Shown here one piece after another: positions 1-4,369 of a DNA stretch of 5,959 nt; position 1 is the stretch's first letter, and each line of letters opens with the position of its first letter. The stretch covers positions 1 to 5,959 of the forward strand of contig CAYSCX010000087.1 of assembly GCA_964429575.1 (NCBI GenBank), written 5' to 3'. The position numbers and the translations under genes are program-made. A model generated the notes under the pieces. That model did no database searches. It was not told where the DNA came from and was given only the letters and a program-made list of their open reading frames with translations. This DNA is from CAYSCX01 sp964429575 (GTDB taxonomy: Bacteria > Desulfobacterota > Binatia > Binatales > Binataceae).

Positions 1-1
1 C

Positions 2-145
2 GGTGCGGACGCATCGCCGGCAGACGCGATGCGGATGTACGCATCGACGGTCGCGCTACTGAAGGGCGTGGTCCGCCAGCGCGACGTGCTGCTTGCGGGG
101 TGCCGTGCGCCGCGCGTCGCGAGCCGCGACCTACCTAACCCCTGA
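2..145 (+). CDS. C-terminal fragment of an unidentified protein (5' truncated by window edge)
   Basis: An open frame enters from the left edge and ends at TGA 143-145, giving 47 residues with a plausible helical stretch around MRMYASTVALLKGVVRQRD. The other two forward frames read as Arg/Pro-rich junk or stop early, so this one is the most protein-like. I do not recognise the family. In Mu-like phages the position before the small membrane protein often holds lysis or accessory genes, so a lysis-associated role is possible but unsupported. The last residues (about VASRDLPNP) are encoded by intergenic repeat sequence: the C palindrome at 116-130, followed by the B element, whose CCTAACCCCTGA start supplies the stop. 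The native C-terminus may therefore have been replaced or extended by a repeat insertion. Confidence 0.45.
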   Translation, partial: GADASPADAMRMYASTVALLKGVVRQRDVLLAGCRAPRVASRDLPNP

Positions 146-174
146 CCCCTTCCCTAAAGGGAAGGGGAACCGGA
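134..174. repeat. Repeat B copy 1 (TAAA-loop hairpin)
   Basis: About 41 nt beginning CCTAACCCCTGACCCC. It contains a perfect 9-bp stem, CCCCTTCCC (146-154) and GGGAAGGGG (159-167), closed by loop TAAA, and ends GAACCGGA. Near-identical copies lie at 1180-1220 and 5727-5766. The TGA of the upstream frame falls inside this copy. There is no T-run after the stem, so a classical intrinsic terminator is not shown, although the stem is strong. Confidence 0.85.
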
Positions 175-190
175 CCGCGGCGAGAGAGAA

Positions 191-225
191 AGGGCGCACA
201 GCGGTGCGCCCCTACGGGAGAGAGG
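191..225. repeat. Repeat A copy 1 (GGGCGCAC hairpin)
   Basis: Perfect 8-bp stem GGGCGCAC (192-199) and GTGCGCCC (204-211) with loop AGCG, followed by CTACGGGAGAGAG. The same block recurs at 2543-2575 and 4271-4302, and stems with a different tail flank the N gap. It looks like an intergenic REP-like palindrome rather than a gene-specific site. Confidence 0.85.
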
Positions 226-257
226 GGGAGAGCGGAGGGGAGTCGTGAGCGGATGAA

Positions 258-542
258 ATGGAAGTAGGGAAAATAGTTCGCGACACGATGACCGGGCGCG
301 ACAACCTCACCTACGACGCGGCGCGCGTGGTGGGCGTGCTCGGCGCGCTCGCGTACATCGCGTTTTGGGCGTCGGCGGTGTTTGGGCTGGGCGTATTCAG
401 CGCGACCGATGCCGGCGCGTACGGCACCGGCCTCGGATTGGTGCTGCTCGCGATGGCGGGAGCGGTGCGAATCAAGGCGGCGCAGGAACCGTCGGGCGCG
501 CCCGGTACCGTCGGCGGTACGGGGGGAGGCGTGCAGGGATGA
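258..542 (+). CDS. Small phage membrane protein with two predicted helices (holin-like)
   Basis: A 94-residue protein. Its N-terminus is short and polar and contains TGRDNLTYDAAR. A first hydrophobic segment lies at about residues 22-46 (VVGVLGALAYIAFWASAVFG) and a second at about 53-71 (AYGTGLGLVLLAMAGAVRI). A Gly/Pro-rich tail follows. The pattern of a polar 'DN-T-D' head, two helices, and 'GTGLGLVL' entering the second helix resembles small membrane proteins I recall just upstream of the gp25-like gene in Mu-type phages. These are often labelled putative holins, but function here is not proven. ATG 258 is the first usable start, because nearby upstream starts (GTG 246, ATG 253) run into stops. 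A purine-rich tract (GGAGGGGA, 235-242) is rather far upstream. The TGA overlaps the next gene's ATG as ATGA at 539-542, which indicates translational coupling. Confidence 0.8.
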   Translation: MEVGKIVRDTMTGRDNLTYDAARVVGVLGALAYIAFWASAVFGLGVFSATDAGAYGTGLGLVLLAMAGAVRIKAAQEPSGAPGTVGGTGGGVQG

Positions 543-832
543 GCTGGGATGCAATCGCGACGTTTGCGCTCGCGCTCGCGACCATCGCGGGACTCAACGT
601 TGGGATGATCAAGTGGATGCTCGATCGGCATTTCGCATCGCTGGTTCGCGGCAGCTCGCGGGTCGAAGCTGTGGCGCGCGAGCTTTACGAACTGCGCGCG
701 CAACTGCCGATCGAATACGTGCGGCGCGAGGACTGGATCCGCTTCAGCGGCACTCTGGACGCGAAGCTGGATGCATTGCGCGAGGAGATGCGCGAAGAGA
801 TCGCCGCGGTAAAGGAGCGGCTCTATGACTGA
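539..832 (+). CDS. DUF2730 family protein (Mu gp25-like)
   Basis: A 97-residue protein. One N-terminal membrane helix (about residues 4-26, from DAIATFALALATIAGLNVG) is followed by a basic border and then by a long charged helix to the C-terminus that is predicted to be coiled coil (EAVARELYELRAQLPIEYV, then ALREEMREEIAAVKERL). This anchor-plus-coil architecture, the PxEYVRREDW motif near residue 60 and the place before a gp26-like gene fit the DUF2730 family of Mu-like phages, whose role is unknown. The start at ATG 539 is chosen over an in-frame start at 365. It has a GGAGG site at 525-529 with a 9-nt spacer, it overlaps the previous stop by four bases, and the extra N-terminus would only be a shadow of the upstream gene. 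It overlaps the next gene by 8 nt. Confidence 0.85.
   Translation: MSWDAIATFALALATIAGLNVGMIKWMLDRHFASLVRGSSRVEAVARELYELRAQLPIEYVRREDWIRFSGTLDAKLDALREEMREEIAAVKERLYD
811..817 (+). promoter_or_regulatory. Ribosome binding site for the gp26-like gene
   Basis: AAAGGAG lies 7 nt before ATG 825, inside the end of the DUF2730 gene. It supports the 825 start and independent or coupled re-initiation at the 8-nt overlap. Confidence 0.75.
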
Positions 833-1139
833 CGCGATAGATATCGAACAAAAGCAGCGGGAAGAGGCGCGCTGGCGAATCCTCAGAGTAATTGACGCGG
901 GGCGGCCGATCGCGGTCTCCGAGCAAATCATCTGGCGCGTGCTGACCGACATCAAGATCCGGTTCTCGCTCAACTCGGTGCGCCGCGAGCTTTCGTATTT
1001 GAAGGACCATGGGCTGATCGAGCTGGAAGGCGAGGACGCCGACACGTGGTTTGCGAAGTTGACCGCCAAAGGAGTGGACACGGTCGAGTACACGGTGCCG
1101 ACGCCGGCCGGAATCGCAAGGCCGAAGAAGTACTGGTGA
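825..1139 (+). CDS. Winged-helix protein (Mu gp26-like)
   Basis: A 104-residue protein with the layout of a small winged helix-turn-helix domain. Helices at about residues 12-26 (ARWRILRVIDAGRPIAVSE) and 28-40 are followed by a recognition-like helix (SLNSVRRELSYLKDHGLIEL, about 48-67). A β-wing then leads to WFAKLTAKGVDTVEYTVP. The C-terminal signature PAGIARPKKYW matches what I recall of gp26-like proteins in Mu-type phages, which are often annotated as ArsR-like regulators. Its actual role is unknown: it could bind DNA in packaging or regulation. It closes the three-gene overlapping block with TGA at 1137-1139, and repeat elements begin about 40 nt later. No damage to the frame is visible. 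Confidence 0.85.
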   Translation: MTDAIDIEQKQREEARWRILRVIDAGRPIAVSEQIIWRVLTDIKIRFSLNSVRRELSYLKDHGLIELEGEDADTWFAKLTAKGVDTVEYTVPTPAGIARPKKYW

Positions 1140-1179
1140 GTCGCGCACCGCCGGTGGGAGAGCTTTGCATACGCGACGA

Positions 1180-1220
1180 CCTAACCCCTGACCCCTTCCC
1201 TAAAGGGAAGGGGAACCGGA
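1180..1220. repeat. Repeat B copy 2 (TAAA-loop hairpin)
   Basis: Essentially identical to 134-174. The stem is CCCCTTCCC (1192-1200) and GGGAAGGGG (1205-1213) with loop TAAA, preceded by CCTAACCCCTGA and followed by AACCGGA. It lies 40 nt after the gp26-like stop. Confidence 0.85.
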
Positions 1221-1222
1221 GG

Positions 1223-1274
1223 CGGCCGCGAGTCGCGACGGCCGGTAACAGGAAGTGAGGCATCGGCGAGGAAC
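1223..1274. repeat. Repeat C block, variant with CGCGAGTCGCG core
   Basis: About 52 nt starting CGGCCGCGAGTCGCGACGGC and continuing through GGTAACAGGAAG to GCATCGGCGAGGAAC. It is roughly 90% identical, by eye, to 2361-2413, which directly follows the DUF3486 stop. The core CGCG-AGT-CGCG can pair. Confidence 0.8.
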
Positions 1275-1289
1275 GGGACCAACGGGAAC
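1275..1289 (-). repeat. Repeat D tag, inverted copy
   Basis: GGGACCAACGGGAAC is the reverse complement of GTTCCCGTTGGTCCC, one base from the D tag GTTCCCGTTGGTCGG found on the + strand at 2416-2430 and 2632-2646. It is the only inverted D copy in the window and sits directly after a C block. Confidence 0.65.
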
Positions 1290-1350
1290 GGAGTGGCAGC
1301 GATCATCGGAGGATGCAGGGGATGGGAGATCTGCGGGGCGAGAGTTCCAC

Positions 1351-1386
1351 CCAAGATTTCAACCTAAAAGGTTGGGCCAAGATTTT
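1351..1386. repeat. Short stem-loop between two copies of CCAAGATTT
   Basis: CCAAGATTT occurs at 1351-1359 and again at 1377-1385. Between them CAACCT (1360-1365) and AGGTTG (1369-1374) form a perfect 6-bp stem with loop AAA. This patch is clearly less GC-rich than its surroundings. No function can be assigned. Confidence 0.55.
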
Positions 1387-1459
1387 AGGATTGACCGCGT
1401 GAGAACCAACTGAGAGCAATCGACAGCAGAGCAACAGAGAGACGAACGAGTGTAGGGGC

Positions 1460-1514
1460 GCACGGCGGTGCGCCCGTGTGAGCGGGTGAAGAAGGAAGCG
1501 AACAGCGGTGCGAA
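1460..1514 (+). repeat. 55-nt direct repeat, left of the N gap
   Basis: Identical, base for base as read, to 1615-1669 (offset 155). It includes most of a repeat A hairpin; the full stem here is GGGCGCAC 1456-1463 and GTGCGCCC 1468-1475 with loop GGCG. The tail GTGTGAGCGGGTGAAGAAGG leads to AGCGGTGCGAA. The match runs exactly to the gap edge, which points to overlapping contig ends rather than a natural duplication. Confidence 0.9.
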
Positions 1515-1614
1515 NNNNNNNNNNNNNNNNNNNNNNNNNNNNNNNNNNNNNNNNNNNNNNNNNNNNNNNNNNNNNNNNNNNNNNNNNNNNNNNNNNNNNN
1601 NNNNNNNNNNNNNN
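1515..1614. other. Assembly gap of exactly 100 N
   Basis: Exactly one hundred undetermined bases, a conventional placeholder for a scaffold join of unknown length. Because both flanks end in the same 55-nt sequence, the true distance may be zero or a small number of repeat units. Confidence 0.97.
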
Positions 1615-1669
1615 GCACGGCGGTGCGCCCGTGTGAGCGGGTGAAGAAGGAAGCGAACAGCGGTGCGAA
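1615..1669 (+). repeat. 55-nt direct repeat, right of the N gap
   Basis: Second copy of the sequence at 1460-1514, starting at the first known base after the gap (GCACGGCGGTGCGCCC). The right-hand contig continues into a repeat C/D block at 1670. Confidence 0.9.
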
Positions 1670-1670
1670 G

Positions 1671-1746
1671 GTTGCGAGTCGAGAGCCTCGACGCCCAGTA
1701 ATGGGAACCGAAACCGCAACTGGAAGTTTGCTCCCGTTGGTCGGGG
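1671..1746 (+). repeat. Divergent repeat C plus D block at the 5' end of the DUF3486 frame
   Basis: Perfect hairpin GTCGAG (1678-1683), loop AGC, CTCGAC (1687-1692). This is the C palindrome with a compensating base-pair change relative to GTCGCG/CGCGAC elsewhere. It is followed by CCCAGTAATGGGAA, a variant of CCCAATAACAGGAA at 2595-2608, and ends in the D tag CTCCCGTTGGTCGGGG (1731-1746). The block lies inside the open reading frame of the next gene and provides its possible start codons. Confidence 0.75.
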
Positions 1747-2357
1747 TCGTTGGTCGAGAGCGGAGGCGGCACAAGATCCCGAATCTGCCGAAGAAATTGC
1801 GCGAGGAGCTGGAGCGCAAACTTCGCGAGGAAGACTTCGAGAGCTACCGCAAACTCTCGAAGTGGCTGGCGGACAAGGGCTACGCGATCTCACATGCGGC
1901 CCTGCAGAACCACCATGTGAAATTCGAGCAGCACTTGGAAGCGATCAAGCTGGCGACGGCGCAGGCGCGAGAGATCGTGGCGGCATCGCCGGACGACGAC
2001 AACCAGATTTCGGAAGCGCTGATGAGACTGGTGCAGACGTCGCTATTCGAGGTGCTGGTGGAGCTCAGGAAACACAGGGCGAGACCAACGGATGAACCGA
2101 AGCGCAAGACGGCGACAGTGAGCAGCGAGCCGGGAAGAAATCCGCCCAACCTGAATCTCGCAGTGCTGGGAAGGACGGTTGCGAATCTGGGGCGCGCGGC
2201 GATTGCGCAGAAGAAGTGGATCGCGCAGACGCGGGCGGTGGTGCGCGAGAAAGTTGGAGAGGCGAAGGAGACGTTGAGCAAGGCGGAGAAGGGGGCGGGT
2301 TTGTCGGGAGAGGCGGCGGAGAAGATTCGGGCGGCGCTGGCGGGGATCGAGGTGTGA
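1701..2357 (+). CDS. DUF3486 family protein (Mu gp27-like, probable small terminase)
   Basis: 218 residues from ATG 1701. The recognisable family core begins at about residue 22 (RRRHKIPNLPKKLREELERK). It continues through a helix-turn-helix-like region (FESYRKLSKWLADKGYAISH, then AALQNHH), a long helix (EAIKLATAQAREIVAASPDD), a linker, and a C-terminal helical part (LGRTVANLGRAAIAQKKWIA up to LSGEAAEKIRAALAGIEV). In Mu-like phages this gene precedes the large terminase and is taken to be the DNA-recognising small subunit. The start is uncertain: ATG 1701 has no visible ribosome site. TTG 1737 has GGAAG at 1722-1726 with a 10-nt spacer, and ATG 1623 lies inside the contig-end repeat. All three lie in repeat sequence, and no start codon exists just before the conserved core although GGAGG occurs at 1762-1766. 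Translation may therefore depend on a repeat-borne start. Confidence 0.85.
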   Translation: MGTETATGSLLPLVGVVGRERRRHKIPNLPKKLREELERKLREEDFESYRKLSKWLADKGYAISHAALQNHHVKFEQHLEAIKLATAQAREIVAASPDDDNQISEALMRLVQTSLFEVLVELRKHRARPTDEPKRKTATVSSEPGRNPPNLNLAVLGRTVANLGRAAIAQKKWIAQTRAVVREKVGEAKETLSKAEKGAGLSGEAAEKIRAALAGIEV

Positions 2358-2360
2358 GGT

Positions 2361-2430
2361 CGGCCGCGAGTCGCGACGGCCAATAACATGAAGGCGAGGC
2401 ATCGGCGAGGAACCGTTCCCGTTGGTCGGG
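2361..2430 (+). repeat. Repeat C block with D tag after the DUF3486 stop
   Basis: Begins three bases after TGA 2355-2357. CGGCCGCGAGTCGCGACGGC through GCATCGGCGAGGAAC (2361-2413) matches 1223-1274, and is followed by the D tag CGTTCCCGTTGGTCGGG (2414-2430). Confidence 0.8.
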
Positions 2431-2436
2431 TTAGTG

Positions 2437-2451
2437 GTCGCGAGCCGCGAC
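2437..2451. repeat. Repeat C core hairpin
   Basis: GTCGCGAGCCGCGAC: a perfect 6-bp stem with loop AGC. The same 15 bases occur at 116-130, 2579-2593 and 4191-4205. Confidence 0.8.
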
Positions 2452-2470
2452 GGGGGCTGCGAGGTTGAGA

Positions 2471-2532
2471 CGACCTCTCCCGCTCGCAGGCTTCCTTCGT
2501 CGCTTGCGAGCGACCTCTCCTAAAGGAGAGGT
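2471..2532. repeat. Composite hairpin element with repeat B-type stem
   Basis: The direct repeat CGACCTCTCC occurs at 2471-2480 and 2511-2520. Between the copies, CGCTCGCA (2481-2488) pairs with TGCGAGCG (2505-2512) across a 16-nt loop. The second copy continues into ACCTCTCC (2513-2520), loop TAAA, GGAGAGGT (2525-2532), a perfect 8-bp stem. It shares the TAAA loop of repeat B but has different, still complementary, arms. Confidence 0.75.
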
Positions 2533-2540
2533 GGAGAAGC

Positions 2541-2578
2541 AGAGGGCGCACAGCCGTGCGCCCCTACGGGAGAGAGGG
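2541..2578. repeat. Repeat A copy (GGGCGCAC hairpin)
   Basis: GGGCGCAC (2544-2551), loop AGCC, GTGCGCCC (2556-2563), then CTACGGGAGAGAGGGG, as at 191-225. It is directly followed by a C block, so A and C form a joined unit here. Confidence 0.85.
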
Positions 2579-2646
2579 GTCGCGAGCCGCGACTCCCAAT
2601 AACAGGAAGGCGAAGGTTGGCCGGCGGATCGTTCCCGTTGGTCGGG
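2579..2646 (+). repeat. Repeat C plus D block directly before the large terminase
   Basis: The C core GTCGCGAGCCGCGAC (2579-2593) is followed by TCCCAATAACAGGAAGGCG and ends with GTTCCCGTTGGTCGGG (2631-2646). The large terminase start GTG 2655 follows within 9 nt, so the leader of that gene is repeat sequence. Confidence 0.8.
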
Positions 2647-2654
2647 ACGGGTGA

Positions 2655-4190
2655 GTGGCTGTGGATAGTGAACTGAGCATCCTCTTGCCCTATCAGCGCA
2701 GATGGATCGCAGATCGTGCGCAGGTGAAGGTGTGGGAAAAGTCGCGGCGGATCGGCGCGACCTGGACCGAGGCGCTGGACCGTGCGCTCTGTGCCGCGAC
2801 GACCGGCCGGGCGGGAATGGACGGCTGGTACATCGGTTACAACAAGGAGATGGCGCTGGAGTTCATCGAGGCAGCATCTTTGTGGGCGCGCCGTCTCAAC
2901 CGTGCGGCGGCGGCGATAGAGGAGTGCGCGATCGAAGATGAACATCGCGACATCCTGGCGTACCGCATCCGGTTCGCCTCGGGGCACAAGGTGGTCGCGC
3001 TGAGTTCACGTCCGTCGAATCTGCGGGGCAAGGAAGGTTGCGCGGTGATCGACGAGGCGGCATTTCACGACGACCTTGCGGGGCTGCTCAAGGCCGCGCT
3101 GGCATTCGTGATGTGGGGCGGATGTGTGCGGGTGCTTTCGACGCACAACGGCGCGGATAATCCGTTCAACGAGTTGGTAACCGATATTCGCGCAGGGCGG
3201 CGGCGCTACGCATTGCACCGGACGACGCTCGACGACGCGCTCGCCGACGGGCTCTACAAGCGGATCTGCGCCGAGCTGAAACGGGAGTGGAGCGCGCAGG
3301 GCGAGGCGGCATGGCGCGCCGAGATAATCGAGTACTACGGAGACGGCGCGGATGAAGAGCTGTTTTGCACGCCGCGCGCGCGTGGCGGCGCGTTTTTGTC
3401 ATCGGCCCTAATCGAGAGCCGGATGCGCGCGGGAGCGCCGGTGTTTCGACTGGAGGTGTCCGACGATTTTGCGCAGCGCCCGGAAGGCACCCGCCAATCC
3501 GAAGTGCAGGCGTGGTGCGCGGAGAACCTCGAGGCGGCGCTCGGTTCGATGAACCCGACGCGCGCGAGTTTTTTCGGCGAGGATTTCGGCCGCTCGGGCG
3601 ACCTGACGGTGATCTGGCCGCTTCAGATCGAGGCGGACTTGCGCCGGACGACGCCGTTCGTGGCCGAGTTGCGCAACGTGCCGTTCCGGCAGCAGGAGCA
3701 GGTGCTGTTTTACATCGCGGACCGCCTGCCGAAGTTCATCGCGGGCGCGATGGATGCGCGCGGCAACGGGCAGTACCTGGCGGAGACCGCGGCGCAACGA
3801 TACGGCGCGGGTCGAATCGCGCAGGTGATGCTCACGCAGGAATGGTATCGCGAGAACATGCCGAGGTATCGGGCGGCATTCGAGGACGGGACGATCGAGA
3901 TTCCGCGCGACGCGGATATTTTGCTGGACCATCGCGCGATCGTGATCGAGCGCGGAGTTGCGCACGTCGCGGAGGGCCGCACGCGCGGGAGCGACCGCAG
4001 GCCCAGGCACGGTGATTCGGCGATCGCGGCGGTGCTGGCGTATTTCGCGAGCAGGATGGACGCGGGAGTGGTCGCGTACGAGCCGGTGGCGCGCGAGCGG
4101 CGGTCGATGTTCGCGGCGGCGGATGCGGACAGCGGCGATGAGATGAGGTTGGTGGAGGCGCGCGCGAGGTTTGGAAGAGGGGCGTGGTAA
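2655..4190 (+). CDS. terL: Phage terminase large subunit (Mu gp28-like)
   Basis: A 511-residue ATPase-nuclease that would translocate phage DNA into the prohead and cut it. The N-terminal ATPase part has LPYQRRWIAD, a Walker A-like loop KSRRIGAT (29-36), Walker B AVIDEA (130-135, acidic D133 E134) and a coupling motif VLSTHNG (160-166). The C-terminal RNase H-like nuclease part has acidic residues in the expected places: D310 in GEDFG, D367 in AMDARGNG and D454 in RHGDSA. All key residues are present and the length is close to full for the family, so the gene looks functional. The GTG at 2655 is the first usable start before the conserved LPYQRRW; GTG 2661 is the alternative. Only a weak purine tract (GGGACGGG, 2644-2651) precedes it, close to the start. 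Stop TAA 4188-4190 abuts another C repeat. Confidence 0.95.
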   Translation: MAVDSELSILLPYQRRWIADRAQVKVWEKSRRIGATWTEALDRALCAATTGRAGMDGWYIGYNKEMALEFIEAASLWARRLNRAAAAIEECAIEDEHRDILAYRIRFASGHKVVALSSRPSNLRGKEGCAVIDEAAFHDDLAGLLKAALAFVMWGGCVRVLSTHNGADNPFNELVTDIRAGRRRYALHRTTLDDALADGLYKRICAELKREWSAQGEAAWRAEIIEYYGDGADEELFCTPRARGGAFLSSALIESRMRAGAPVFRLEVSDDFAQRPEGTRQSEVQAWCAENLEAALGSMNPTRASFFGEDFGRSGDLTVIWPLQIEADLRRTTPFVAELRNVPFRQQEQVLFYIADRLPKFIAGAMDARGNGQYLAETAAQRYGAGRIAQVMLTQEWYRENMPRYRAAFEDGTIEIPRDADILLDHRAIVIERGVAHVAEGRTRGSDRRPRHGDSAIAAVLAYFASRMDAGVVAYEPVARERRSMFAAADADSGDEMRLVEARARFGRGAW

Positions 4191-4257
4191 GTCGCGAGCC
4201 GCGACTCCCAGGGGCCGGAGGCGGAGAGCAGTGAGGATGGCGCTCCCGTTGGTCGGG
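4191..4257 (+). repeat. Repeat C plus D block directly after the large terminase stop
   Basis: The core GTCGCGAGCCGCGAC (4191-4205) starts at the base after TAA 4188-4190. It continues TCCCAGGGGCCGGAGGCGG and ends in the D tag GCTCCCGTTGGTCGGG (4242-4257). Confidence 0.8.
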
Positions 4258-4270
4258 TCGTAGAAAAAGA

Positions 4271-4302
4271 AGGGCGCACAGCCATGCGCCCCTACGGAAG
4301 AG
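4271..4302. repeat. Repeat A copy with one stem mismatch
   Basis: GGGCGCAC (4272-4279), loop AGCC, ATGCGCCC (4284-4291), then CTACGGAAGAGAG. The loop-closing pair is lost (C opposite A), leaving a 7-bp stem. Confidence 0.8.
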
Positions 4303-4355
4303 AGAGAAAGGGGTTGGTGGAAAGGGGCGCGGAACATGCGCGAGATGACGAGGAT

Positions 4356-4361
4356 GGGAGG
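4356..4361 (+). promoter_or_regulatory. Ribosome binding site that sets the portal start
   Basis: GGGAGG lies 8 nt before ATG 4370 but only 2 nt before the in-frame GTG 4364. Spacing favours ATG 4370. Confidence 0.7.
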
Positions 4362-4369
4362 ATGTGACG

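Larger units (their letters stand above)
1140..1700. other. Gene-free intergenic stretch made of repeats and an assembly gap
   Basis: About 560 nt with no credible gene between the gp26-like and gp27-like genes, where Mu-like phages normally have little or no spacing. It holds repeat B (1180-1220), a repeat C block (1223-1273), an inverted D tag (1275-1289), a short hairpin with a flanking direct repeat (1351-1386), repeat A, and 55-nt direct repeats on both sides of 100 N. Reading frames here, including long minus-strand ones, are translations of repeats and are not called. Confidence 0.8.

Noticed and set aside
311..1093. Long minus-strand open frame opposite the three small genes
   Set aside because: It is antisense to three well-supported overlapping genes with good ribosome sites. 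High GC opens antisense frames, and the translation is Arg/Pro/Ser-rich without family resemblance.
1046..1258. 70-codon + strand frame overlapping the gp26-like gene and repeat B
   Set aside because: Its first half is a shadow of the gp26-like gene and its second half is translated repeat.
1451..1680. Possible CRISPR-like or tandem array suggested by the repeated 55-nt unit
   Set aside because: Only two copies are visible, separated by N and matching exactly to the gap edges. There is no regular spacer series and no cas gene. A contig-end overlap explains it better.
1303..1893. Minus-strand frames crossing the N gap
   Set aside because: They run through undetermined bases and consist of translated repeats A, C and D. 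They also overlap the DUF3486 gene.
3365..4015. 216-codon + strand frame inside the terminase
   Set aside because: An alternative frame of the same gene with Arg/Gly/Ala-rich composition and no independent start signal.
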